Assembly (NCBI GenBank): GCA_031290595.1
Contig: JAITNG010000016.1
Coordinates: 1 to 34,235, forward strand
Source of the DNA: Oscillospiraceae bacterium
GTDB lineage: Bacteria > Bacillota > Clostridia > Oscillospirales > Acutalibacteraceae
Direction of reading: 5' to 3'
DNA length: 34,235 nt
Shown here: piece by piece, positions 17,817-26,554 of the stretch
Numbering within the stretch: position 1 is the stretch's first letter
How the letters are laid out: the number at the start of each line of letters is the position of its first letter
Position numbers and translations under genes: made by a program
The notes under the pieces: generated by a model
The model's database searches: none
What the model was told of the DNA's origin: nothing
The model's input: the letters and a program-made list of their open reading frames with translations, nothing else

Positions 17817-17845
17817 ATTATACACAGGTTTCGTTTGGAAATCAA
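17817..17845 (-). promoter_or_regulatory. Promoter TTGATT-N17-TATAAT for the ImmA-like gene
   Basis: -35 at 17840-17845, -10 at 17817-17822; only 12 nt between -10 and ATG. Confidence 0.8.
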
Positions 17846-17857
17846 CCGAAAAATACC

Positions 17858-19123
17858 CTACACCCGCTCAAAACTTTTTGCCACCGGCGTGGGCAGGTGT
17901 TGGCTGCCCCAAATATCGCGCCAGTTTTCGCGCAGGTCGCCGCGTTTGCGGGCCAGGATTTCAAAGGCAAAGGCGGGGTAGAGGCCGTCGAAGGTGAAAA
18001 TGCCGTCGTAGTTGTTGCCGCTGCCGATGGAGATGCTGGCCTGGTAGCTGCCGGGGGCAAGGGTGTGGCCGCTGAAGGCCATGGTCACCTGGTAGGTTTC
18101 GCCCGCCGTGAGTTCCGGCGCAAAAACTTCGCTGAACGCCATGCCAACCGGGCCGCGTGCGTTGGCAAGTTCAAAGCGCATGGTAGCGTTTTGGGCGCTG
18201 AGTAGGCAGCGCAGCGTCACGCGGAAGACCACCGTCGCTTCCGGCTCATAGACGCAGTCGTTTGTTTCCAGCAGCTCCAGCCGGGTCATCAGCACTTCGC
18301 CGGAAATGTGCCCCATCCGCGCCATGTTGCTCAGGTCAATATCGCGCTCCAGGCCGCCGCCTTCCATCAGGTAGCGGCGGATGCCTTCGTCGGTTTCGCC
18401 GTCGTAAACCACTTCGCCATCCTTGAGCAGGATCACGCGGTTGCACAGCTGGCGGATGGTCGGCATCTGGTGGCTGACGAACAGCACCGTGTTGCCGCTT
18501 TCAACCACTGAGGCCATCTGTTCCAGGCACTTTTTTTGGAACTTTGCGTCGCCCACGGCCAGGACTTCATCCACCACCATAATATCGGGCTGCAAATGCG
18601 CCGCCACAGCAAAGCCAAGGCGGACGAACATCCCGCTGGAATAGCGCTTGACGGGGGTATCGATGAACTTGCCGATTTCGGAAAATTCATAGATGGAATC
18701 GTATTTGCGATCCACCTCTGCGCGGGTCATGCCCAGGATTGCGCCGTTGAGGTAGATGTTTTCGCGCCCGGTCAGCTCGCCGTTGAAGCCGGTGCCGACT
18801 TCGAGCATGGCGGAAAGCCGCCCCGTGATGGCGATGCGCCCCGTCGTCGGTTCCGTGATGCGCGAAAATAGCTTGAGTAGGGTGGATTTCCCCGCCCCGT
18901 TCTTGCCAATGATCCCGACGCTTTCGCCCTTGCGGATCTCGATGTTGACATCCCGCAGCGCCCAAAAATCCTGTTTTTTGCTGCGCTGCGCAAGCTGGCG
19001 GAGCCGCGCCGCCGCGCCGCCGCCGGCCAGGGTATCAATCTTGGCGGTGGGGGCTTTGATGCGGTAACATTTGCCCAGATTTTCGGTGCGGATTGCCATC
19101 GGCTGTTCTTGCATACTTTCCAC
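17858..19123 (-). CDS. ABC exporter ATP-binding protein with Wzt-type C-terminal domain
   Basis: GIIGKNGAGKSTLLKLFSRI, YSSGMFVRLGFAVAAHLQPDIMVVDEVLAVGD; extra C-terminal beta-rich domain (421 aa). Confidence 0.93.
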   Translation of the reverse strand: MESMQEQPMAIRTENLGKCYRIKAPTAKIDTLAGGGAAARLRQLAQRSKKQDFWALRDVNIEIRKGESVGIIGKNGAGKSTLLKLFSRITEPTTGRIAITGRLSAMLEVGTGFNGELTGRENIYLNGAILGMTRAEVDRKYDSIYEFSEIGKFIDTPVKRYSSGMFVRLGFAVAAHLQPDIMVVDEVLAVGDAKFQKKCLEQMASVVESGNTVLFVSHQMPTIRQLCNRVILLKDGEVVYDGETDEGIRRYLMEGGGLERDIDLSNMARMGHISGEVLMTRLELLETNDCVYEPEATVVFRVTLRCLLSAQNATMRFELANARGPVGMAFSEVFAPELTAGETYQVTMAFSGHTLAPGSYQASISIGSGNNYDGIFTFDGLYPAFAFEILARKRGDLRENWRDIWGSQHLPTPVAKSFERV

Positions 19124-19129
19124 CTTCTT

Positions 19130-20026
19130 TTATACCAAATCCACAAACGAGCGTTCCGCCTTGCGGAAGCGCCACACGCCAAGCACGAGGAAGATTGCCA
19201 GCCAGCCAAAGCTCACGGCAAGGTAGAGGGGCTCAAAGGTAAACGCCGGGTCGTCGAGCAACAGCCACTTGAAGGTGACGATGAACCCCGTCATGGGGTT
19301 CAGGCGATAGACATAAGGGAGCAGCATCTGCAACAGAGGGCCATGCCCTGCCAGGCGACTGGTGAGGTCATCCAGTGTATAGGATACCGGCGCAAAAAAC
19401 TGCCCCAGTTGGAGGATCACGGGGATTGCGAAGGCAAAATCGCGCCAGCGGATAATAAAGGAGGCCAGGAACAGCCCCACAAAGGTCCCCAGCAGGGCGA
19501 TGGGCAGCAGCAGCGGCAGGCTCCAAAGCATCCGCAGCGGCGGCAGATACACCGACCCGCCCCGCAGGGCGTAAAGGCCGATCATCACAAAAAGCATGGC
19601 ATACGAAATCAGCGTATCCACAATGGCGGAAAGCATACTGCTCAACGGCGAAATCAGGCGGGGGTAATATACCTTTTTCATCAGCGCGGCGTTGGTGATG
19701 AAGGTGTTGCTCCCCTGGCTGAGGCAGCGGGCAAACAGCCCCCAGGGCAGCCCGCCGACGTAAACACAGATGCTGTAGGGGATGGCGATGCCTTCCCCGA
19801 TGCCCGCCAGGACGCCAAAGACAAGGGTGGCCATCACCATGGTGAACAGCGGGTTGATCAGGCTCCACGCCACGCCGATGAAGGTTTGCTTGTAGCGCAC
19901 GGTGAAATCCCGCCGCGTCATGTGCGTCATCAGGCCGCGGTAGACCCAAAGGTCTTTCCAATAGCGGAAATCCTTGCCCCCTGCGGTGATAATGACCGTT
20001 TTTGGTTGCTGCGATTGGCTTGCCAT
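19130..20026 (-). CDS. ABC exporter permease (Wzm/ABC-2 type)
   Basis: LMTHMTRRDFTVRYKQTFIGVAWSLINPLFTMVMATLVFG; multi-TM; adjacent to the Wzt-like ATPase. Confidence 0.92.
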   Translation of the reverse strand: MASQSQQPKTVIITAGGKDFRYWKDLWVYRGLMTHMTRRDFTVRYKQTFIGVAWSLINPLFTMVMATLVFGVLAGIGEGIAIPYSICVYVGGLPWGLFARCLSQGSNTFITNAALMKKVYYPRLISPLSSMLSAIVDTLISYAMLFVMIGLYALRGGSVYLPPLRMLWSLPLLLPIALLGTFVGLFLASFIIRWRDFAFAIPVILQLGQFFAPVSYTLDDLTSRLAGHGPLLQMLLPYVYRLNPMTGFIVTFKWLLLDDPAFTFEPLYLAVSFGWLAIFLVLGVWRFRKAERSFVDLV

Positions 20027-20058
20027 CGTTTTGTTCGCCCTCTCTTGCCCGGTTCGTA

Positions 20059-21558
20059 TTATTCTGCCTGGTTTTCGGCGATTTCCGCCCGGAAGCGCAG
20101 CGCGGCTTCATGCACCTCTTCTTTGCGTGCGCCCGTCAGGCGATAGAAGAGGAAGGGCAGCACGCCCAGGAACATGAACACCCCCTGCCCCAGGGTATAA
20201 ACCCCCAGCAGCGCCATTTTGGTGCGCAGCGCCTGCTCCTGATAGACTTCCACAAGCTGACCCTCCACCAGTTGCTTGATTGGCAGGATGTAATGCATAA
20301 AGTTGAGCTTGGAATTGCCGTAGAGGAACTGCGGCCACAGGCCTTCCACCACCGTCCCGCTCAGGAAAGTACCCACGCTGATGGCAAAGGCCAGGCTGGC
20401 GTCAAGCCGCCGGTGTGTCTTGACCTCCAGATCCTCCAGAATATCCGCCTGGATCATGCTTGGCAGGAGGTTGGATCCCCCGTATTGCAGCCCGACGAGG
20501 AACAAAAACACAATAAACACGACGGTATAAACCGGGCTTGTGCGCGTAAAAGCCAGTGCGCCCGCGCCAAAAGCAAGGCCGTTGACCACTACGGAATAAA
20601 AGCCCGAACCGATGCTGATCTGTTTGCTGTTGAAGCGCTTGAGCAGGAAGTTGACCACCAGCATCCCCACCGCGGTGCCGATCCCCGTCGGCAGGCCGAA
20701 GATCAGGAACTTGGAGGGGCTGCCCAGCAGCGCCGCCGCCAAAAAGGTCCCCATGTAACTTGCCACGCGGCGGAAGTTTTTGAGCAGCTCGCTGAGCATC
20801 ACCAGCAGGGCATAGGGGTTTTTCGCAATATCCAGCAGCCCGGTGAGCGGATTGACCCGCTTGCTGCTGTAAGTGATGCGCTCCTTCACCACGCGCATGG
20901 CGAGCAGCAGGGTCAGGGTGCTGGCCACGGCGCACAGCGCGGCGGAAATCATCCACAGCGCGGCGGAATCCGGAATCGGGCGACCGGGGTGATCCTTGGA
21001 AGCCTTGGCAAGGCCAAGCACCATCACCACCACCAGCGGCGCTGAATTGCCAATGGCGCTGGCGATGCCCCGGAAGCTCATCACCTTATCCCGCTCCTGG
21101 TGGTCGGGGGTGATCACGGCGGCGATGCTGTTCACCGTCCCGGCAAAATAGCAGGATGTGTTGTAGCACAGCGTGACGGCGCACTGGTATGTAATCATCA
21201 GCACGACGGAAAGTTCGTTGAAGATGCTGGGGGTGAAGAACATCAAAATGGCAAACACGCCCGAAGGCACCGCCGAAAGCAGCACCAGGGGGCGGAATTT
21301 ATCCTTGCCCGGTTTGGGTGCGCGGTCAACAATCATGGCAAAAAAGAAGGAAAGCACAAAGCTGACCACGGTTGTGAAGACGCTGATGAACGAAACCGCG
21401 CCGGGTTCCAGCTGCAACGCATCCACCAGATAATTGCGCCGGAAGTTGCCCGCCATGCCCTGCATGTTGGTGAAGAAGAATGCGCAGGCCATGAACGCCA
21501 GGAATTCCTTGTTGGCAACCACCCCCGTTTTGGCGGCTGCATTTGCTTTTTTGCCCAT
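20059..21558 (-). CDS. MFS transporter, GPH/MelB-like
   Basis: About 12 TMs, FAMIVDRAPKPGKDKFRPLVLLSAVPSGVFA motif. Confidence 0.82.
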   Translation of the reverse strand: MGKKANAAAKTGVVANKEFLAFMACAFFFTNMQGMAGNFRRNYLVDALQLEPGAVSFISVFTTVVSFVLSFFFAMIVDRAPKPGKDKFRPLVLLSAVPSGVFAILMFFTPSIFNELSVVLMITYQCAVTLCYNTSCYFAGTVNSIAAVITPDHQERDKVMSFRGIASAIGNSAPLVVVMVLGLAKASKDHPGRPIPDSAALWMISAALCAVASTLTLLLAMRVVKERITYSSKRVNPLTGLLDIAKNPYALLVMLSELLKNFRRVASYMGTFLAAALLGSPSKFLIFGLPTGIGTAVGMLVVNFLLKRFNSKQISIGSGFYSVVVNGLAFGAGALAFTRTSPVYTVVFIVFLFLVGLQYGGSNLLPSMIQADILEDLEVKTHRRLDASLAFAISVGTFLSGTVVEGLWPQFLYGNSKLNFMHYILPIKQLVEGQLVEVYQEQALRTKMALLGVYTLGQGVFMFLGVLPFLFYRLTGARKEEVHEAALRFRAEIAENQAE

Positions 21559-21621
21559 TGAAGATCCCCCCCCCTAAATAATAATGAATAAAAAACGAAA
21601 ATTTGAAAGCGCCACAGGCGA

Positions 21622-22656
21622 CTAAAGCAGGAATTCTAGGATTGTTTTGCCGAAGCTCTGTTGGGCGTCCAGGCGGAATGCCTTGTGAATATCGGCGACG
21701 CTACGCACAGGGACAACTTCACTGACCAGGCGTTCCAGCGCCTGGCCAAGGCCGGGGTTCGCTTCCAGCAGCGCGGCGGTTCTTTGGAAATCCGCCAGGC
21801 CGGAGCGCGAGGAGCCAAAGAGGCGCAGGCCTTTTTCGAGCACCATGCGGGTGCCCAGCGCCACCGGGTTTTCGCTCACGCCAAGCAGCGCCATGGCGCC
21901 TTCCGGCGCAATGACGTCGATCATTTGGTTCAGCGCGGGTTGGCAGCCGCCGCCGCCCACGCATTCAAAGGCGTGGTCGCAAAGGGTTTCCCTTGCGCCA
22001 AGGTGCAAGGAATCCACCAACAGGCGTTGATCTGCAAAGGAAAAGAGGGATAGCTTTTCTTCCACCGCCCCCAAAACAATCAGCTGCGCGGCGGGGTAGA
22101 GCGCACGTAGCAGCAGTGCGGTGATGTAGCCAAGGTTCCCGTCGCCCCACACGGCCAGGCGTTCGCGCCGCCCGTGGGCGATGCCTTCAAAGCGGGTGAT
22201 GGCGTGCATCGCCACGCTCACAAGTTCCAAAAAAGCGCAAACCTCCGGGGGGACGCCCCGGGGGGCGGCGACCAGGCGTTCCGGCGCCTCCAGCAGGTAT
22301 TCCTGCAAATACCCGTCAAAGCCGCTGGAACGGAAGCGGCTGGTGAAGCGGTAATTTTCGGCAATATAAGGGTCGGTTTCGCCGGGGAGGTTCGGCACGG
22401 GGATCACCAGCGCCCCGGGGGCGAAAGCGCCGCTGGGGTCGCGCAGCACCTCGGCCGCGCATTCGTGGATCAAGGCCATGGGGAGCTTCGCCTTGAGCGC
22501 TTCGGGGGACCGCTGCCCCTGGTAGTAGCGCTGATCCGCCCGGCAGATGGAAAGCCAGCGCGGGCGCAGCAAAACCTCCCCGCCGCTCACCGGGAGTTCG
22601 CGGCAGGTGGGTTCAAGCATGCCCGGCGCCGTCAGGCGATAAATCGTGCTGATCAA
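21622..22656 (-). CDS. tarJ: Ribitol-5-phosphate dehydrogenase-like alcohol dehydrogenase
   Basis: SICRADQRYYQG, AENYRFTSRFRSSGFDGYLQEYLL, VWGDGNLGYITALLLR, HAFECVGGGG, ALNQMIDVIAPEGAMALLGVSE as in TarJ. Confidence 0.85.
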   Translation of the reverse strand: MISTIYRLTAPGMLEPTCRELPVSGGEVLLRPRWLSICRADQRYYQGQRSPEALKAKLPMALIHECAAEVLRDPSGAFAPGALVIPVPNLPGETDPYIAENYRFTSRFRSSGFDGYLQEYLLEAPERLVAAPRGVPPEVCAFLELVSVAMHAITRFEGIAHGRRERLAVWGDGNLGYITALLLRALYPAAQLIVLGAVEEKLSLFSFADQRLLVDSLHLGARETLCDHAFECVGGGGCQPALNQMIDVIAPEGAMALLGVSENPVALGTRMVLEKGLRLFGSSRSGLADFQRTAALLEANPGLGQALERLVSEVVPVRSVADIHKAFRLDAQQSFGKTILEFLL

Positions 22657-23372
22657 TGGGATTCCTCCAAGGCCTGGCCAAGCAGCGTCTGCGCCACCTG
22701 GAGGTCATAGGGATAGGTGATTTTGATGTTGTGGTTTTCGCCGCTGACAAGGGCGACGGGTTCGCCGCGCAGGGTGAAGATTTTGCACGCATCGGTGAGC
22801 AGACTCTCCTCTTCCGGGCGCAGGCTCGCCATCAGTGTGCGCAACTTGCCGACGCGGAAGCTCTGGGGGGTCTGCCCCTGGAACATGTGCTGGCGCTCCG
22901 GGATCGTGCGGATGAACGCGCCGTCCGCGCTTTCCACAATGGTATCGGTGGCGGGGATCACCGTGTCGCACGCGCCGAATTCCGCCGCTGCCTGAATATT
23001 ATCGCTGATGATGCGGTGGGTCACAAAGGGGCGCACCGCATCGTGGGTGAGCAGAACATGGTCTTCATCGCCGCCAAAGTGCGCGGTGATGAAATCCAGC
23101 GCACGGCGCAGGGTGTCGTTGCGGCTCTGGCCGCCTTCCACCACGCTGATTTTCGTTTCGCCCGGGAGCGCGGCGGCCAGGATGCTTTCGGTGTGGCTCA
23201 ACCAGGCGCGGGGCGTGAGGACGACCACATGCTCCACCCGGGGGTGCACCAAAAACTTTTCGACCGTATGCACCAGGATCGGCTTGCTCCCCAGCGCAAG
23301 GTATTGTTTTGGCATCCCGGCGCTGCCAAAGCGCGTGCCGGTGCCGCCGGCAAGGATCGCGGCAAGTACCAT
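22653..23372 (-). CDS. tarI: Ribitol-5-phosphate cytidylyltransferase (TarI/IspD family)
   Basis: ILAGGTGTRFGSAGMPKQYL, LTHDAVRPFVTHRII, ATDTIVES, MFQGQTPQSF, LTDACKIF, NIKITYPYDL; ATGA-type overlap with tarJ. Confidence 0.85.
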   Translation of the reverse strand: MVLAAILAGGTGTRFGSAGMPKQYLALGSKPILVHTVEKFLVHPRVEHVVVLTPRAWLSHTESILAAALPGETKISVVEGGQSRNDTLRRALDFITAHFGGDEDHVLLTHDAVRPFVTHRIISDNIQAAAEFGACDTVIPATDTIVESADGAFIRTIPERQHMFQGQTPQSFRVGKLRTLMASLRPEEESLLTDACKIFTLRGEPVALVSGENHNIKITYPYDLQVAQTLLGQALEESH

Positions 23373-23386
23373 GATGAAGCCCTCCT

Positions 23387-24127
23387 CTATTTTTTGGTCA
23401 TAGCGTCATAAATTGCGCAAACCTCTTCGGCCCCGCCCTGGGCAATCATGCGGCCCTTATCGAGCAGAATCGCTTTGTTGCACAGCGTGCGCACCTGGGC
23501 GGTGTTGTGTGAAACAAACAGAACCGTCACGCCCCGGTCAAACATGCTCTGGATTTTTTTCTCGCTCTTTTGGCGGAACTTTGCGTCGCCCACGCTGAGG
23601 ACTTCATCCACAATCAGCACCTCCGGGTCCACCGCTGTGGCGATGGAAAAGCCCAGCCGCGCCCGCATCCCCGAAGAATAGTTTTTCACCTGTTGGTCAA
23701 CAAAATCCTTCAGTTCGCTGAATTCCAGGATTTCGTCATAGCGTTCCTGGATGTATTTGCGCGAATAGCCCATCGTCGCGCCATAAAGGAAGATGTTTTC
23801 ACGCCCGGAATAGTTCATATCGAACCCCGCGCCGAGTTCGAGCAGCGGCGCAATCACGCCCTGGATTTCCACCCGGCCGACCGTGGGGCGCATCACCCCG
23901 GCGATCACCTTGAGCAGGGTGCTTTTGCCCGCGCCGTTGAAGCCCAGCACGCCCAGGCGCTCGCCTTTTTCCACCGTGAAGGAAACATCGCGCAGCGCCC
24001 AAAATTCGGTGAACTGCATTTTGCGCTTGAGGATGCGGATCATGTATTCCTTGAGGTTATCGACCTTTTCGTTGCTCAAACGGAACATCATGCCGACGTC
24101 TTCCACCAGGATTGCGGGAGTTTCCAT
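23387..24127 (-). CDS. ABC exporter ATP-binding protein (short Wzt/TagH-like)
   Basis: GVLGFNGAGKSTLLKVIAGVMRP, YSSGMRARLGFSIATAVDPEVLIVDEVLSVGD; no C-terminal substrate domain (246 aa). Confidence 0.93.
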   Translation of the reverse strand: METPAILVEDVGMMFRLSNEKVDNLKEYMIRILKRKMQFTEFWALRDVSFTVEKGERLGVLGFNGAGKSTLLKVIAGVMRPTVGRVEIQGVIAPLLELGAGFDMNYSGRENIFLYGATMGYSRKYIQERYDEILEFSELKDFVDQQVKNYSSGMRARLGFSIATAVDPEVLIVDEVLSVGDAKFRQKSEKKIQSMFDRGVTVLFVSHNTAQVRTLCNKAILLDKGRMIAQGGAEEVCAIYDAMTKK

Positions 24128-24142
24128 GGGCGCATCCCTTTC

Positions 24143-24946
24143 TTATATATATAGTATGAATTTTTCTTGCTTGCGCCAGAACACCAGGCCGCCGATGAGC
24201 AGCATCAGCAGCGAAAAGCCCAGGGCATACAGCAGGTGGTTGGGGTTGAGCAAACGGCCGCGCAGCACGCAATCGCGGAACATTTCCACAATCGAATACA
24301 GCGGATTGGCTTGCAGCGCCATTTGGCGTATTTTGCTATCCCCCAGCTTTGAGGGCGCGTAAAAGATTGGCGTGCCATAAAACAGGAGCAGACAAAACAC
24401 ATCGTAAAGATATTCCACATCCTTAAAAAACACCGAAAGCGTCGAAAGAATCAGCCCGACGCCCGTGCAAAGCAGAAACAGAATGAGCAGCGGCACCGGC
24501 ATCAGGAGGATGTGCCAGTTGATGACAGGCGGCTTATCCCCCACAAAAAGGAAAAACACAATGAAGCCCACCAGCACCAGCAGGGAAATCAAAAATGTGA
24601 TGAAATTGGAAACGATGTTGGCAAGGGGATAGATATACTTTGGCACCTTCACTTTTTTGAGCACCGAAGCGCTGCCGGTGATGGAGCGCATCGCCCGCTT
24701 GGTGGATTGGGAATAGAACTCATAGAGCAGCCGCCCTGTCAGCACATAGATGGGGTAATTGATCATGCTGGCAGTCGCGTTGCCAAAGAGTGTGCTGAAC
24801 AGCGAAACCAGCACCAGCGTGGTCAGCAGGGGCTGCAAAAAAGTCCAGAACATCCCCAGCACGGAATTGCGGTACTGAATCTTGATGTTCTTCACCACAA
24901 TTTCGCGCATCAGGTAACGGTAAGCATACAGTTCACGAAAAAACAT
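24143..24946 (-). CDS. ABC exporter permease (Wzm/TagG-like)
   Basis: MREIVVKNIKIQYRNSVLGMFWTFLQPLLTTLVLVSLFSTLFG; start MFFRELY preferred. Confidence 0.9.
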   Translation of the reverse strand: MFFRELYAYRYLMREIVVKNIKIQYRNSVLGMFWTFLQPLLTTLVLVSLFSTLFGNATASMINYPIYVLTGRLLYEFYSQSTKRAMRSITGSASVLKKVKVPKYIYPLANIVSNFITFLISLLVLVGFIVFFLFVGDKPPVINWHILLMPVPLLILFLLCTGVGLILSTLSVFFKDVEYLYDVFCLLLFYGTPIFYAPSKLGDSKIRQMALQANPLYSIVEMFRDCVLRGRLLNPNHLLYALGFSLLMLLIGGLVFWRKQEKFILYI

Positions 24947-24991
24947 AATTTCCCCCGCCTGTGGCGCTTTCATTTTTTTGCTTGCTTTTGT

Positions 24992-25795
24992 TCATTTGGC
25001 AGCGGCGCAGTTGACAGGTTTGGCGCAGGTGTGCCGCCATTTCCTGAAATATTTTAACATGGAACTGACTTGCACCATGGCCAGCCAAGCGTTCTTTTTG
25101 CTTTCGCGCCCCCACACGTGCTGAATCACCGCATCGGGGTAATAGAGCACCCTGCCCCGCTGCACCAGGCTGCGGGTCAGGTCGCAATCTTCAAAATAGA
25201 GGAAAAATTGCTCGTCAAAGCCGCCGATGGCGCGTAAATCCGCCGTGCGCACCAGCATGAAGCAGCCGGTGGCGTTCTCAATTTCAAAGGGCAGACTCAG
25301 GTCTTCATCGCGCATGGCATATTCCCGCAGCGCCTTGCCGCCGAGCTTGCCGCGCAGGCGGCTGGCGACCAGGTAACGCAGGGTCGGGTTGCGTTTGCCC
25401 AGGATCTGATCCTCCCCGGTTTCGGGGAAGACGATGCGGGGGGAGAGCAGCACCACATCTTCGTGCGCATCCATGTATTGCGCCATGCTGGTGATCGCGT
25501 CGCTGCTTAGCAGCACATCCGGGTTGATGAACGCATGGTATTTGCTGTTCAGTCGGTGCAGCACCCGGTTATGCCCCGCGCCAAAGCCGAGGTTTTTTTC
25601 GTTGCGCAGCAGCTCCGCTTCCGGCCAGGCGGCGGCGGCCAGCTCCGGGCTGCCGTCCGCCGAGGCGTTGTCAATCAGATAAAGCTGAAAGGGAACGCCT
25701 GTGGTATGTTCTTTTAAGCTGTGCAACGTGGCTTCGATATTGCTTTTGTTGTTGTGCAACACAATGCTGCCGGAAACCGTGTAAGACGTCGTCAT
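24992..25795 (-). CDS. GT2 glycosyltransferase (rhamnosyltransferase-like)
   Basis: GSIVLHNNKSNIEATLHSL, LIDNASADGS, NLGFGAGHN, FINPDV, FLYFEDCDLTRSL. Confidence 0.92.
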   Translation of the reverse strand: MTTSYTVSGSIVLHNNKSNIEATLHSLKEHTTGVPFQLYLIDNASADGSPELAAAAWPEAELLRNEKNLGFGAGHNRVLHRLNSKYHAFINPDVLLSSDAITSMAQYMDAHEDVVLLSPRIVFPETGEDQILGKRNPTLRYLVASRLRGKLGGKALREYAMRDEDLSLPFEIENATGCFMLVRTADLRAIGGFDEQFFLYFEDCDLTRSLVQRGRVLYYPDAVIQHVWGRESKKNAWLAMVQVSSMLKYFRKWRHTCAKPVNCAAAK

Positions 25796-25801
25796 TCAAC
25801 A

Positions 25802-26554
25802 TTACTCCGTGGATGATTTTTTATTTGTATTTTTCTTGACTTTCATCAAACGCCGCGCCAGTGCGGCCAGGAGGGTTGTGCGCCAGCGCAGCTTTTGCGC
25901 GAATGAACCGCCGCGGGCGGTCAGCGAGCTTGCCAGGCGGCGGTGGAGCAGCAATGGCTCCGGCAGCCAGGCGACCTTGCCGCTGCACTGCGCCAGTAGG
26001 CCAAGCCACTGGTCGTGCATGGGGATCCCTTGCGGGAAGGGCAGGGCGAGCGGAAGCAGTTCCCGGCGCAGCGCCATGCAACAGCCGGTGTAGCCGTTGC
26101 GCAGGATGTTTTGCAGCGCCCCGGGTTTTACATGCCGCAAAGCGAACAGAGATCGTTCCTGCACCTGCAAATCCGCATCCGTCAGCACAGCATCGTGAAC
26201 CGCCAGCAACGCACCTTCCGCCAGCACATCAAAGAGTGCTTCGAGCTTCCCCGGTAGCCAAACGTCATCCTGGTCGCTGAGCAGGATGCATTGCCCCCGG
26301 GCTTGCCCCAACAGGAATTCTACATTACGGATCACGCCCTGCCGGGGGCCTTGCAGCACGCGGATCCGGGCGTCCCGCGCAGCATAGGCTTCGGCCAGCG
26401 CCCGGGTGGCCGGGCAATCCGGCGGGGAATCATCGGAAAGCAACAGCTCGTCCGCATCCCCCAGCTGGGGCAGGATGGAATCCAGCTGCGCGGGCAAATA
26501 CTGCTCCCCGCAATAGGCGGCCAGCAGCACGGAACAACGAATGTCGTTATGCAT
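25802..26554 (-). CDS. GT2 glycosyltransferase
   Basis: CSVLLAAYCGEQYLPAQLDSIL, LLSDDSPPD, ILLSDQDDVWLPGKLE. Confidence 0.92.
   Translation of the reverse strand: MHNDIRCSVLLAAYCGEQYLPAQLDSILPQLGDADELLLSDDSPPDCPATRALAEAYAARDARIRVLQGPRQGVIRNVEFLLGQARGQCILLSDQDDVWLPGKLEALFDVLAEGALLAVHDAVLTDADLQVQERSLFALRHVKPGALQNILRNGYTGCCMALRRELLPLALPFPQGIPMHDQWLGLLAQCSGKVAWLPEPLLLHRRLASSLTARGGSFAQKLRWRTTLLAALARRLMKVKKNTNKKSSTE

Noticed and set aside
19109-21045. Long plus-strand ORFs (19109-20146, 20002-21045) opposite exporter and MFS genes
   Set aside because: His/Gln/Arg-rich shadow translations; the membrane-protein reading is clearly on the minus strand.
22653-23372. Annotation as canonical isoprenoid IspD
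   Set aside because: Residue patterns (THDAVRPFVTHRII, QGQTPQSF, NIKITYPYDL) and overlap with tarJ favour TarI; an IspD role cannot be fully excluded.
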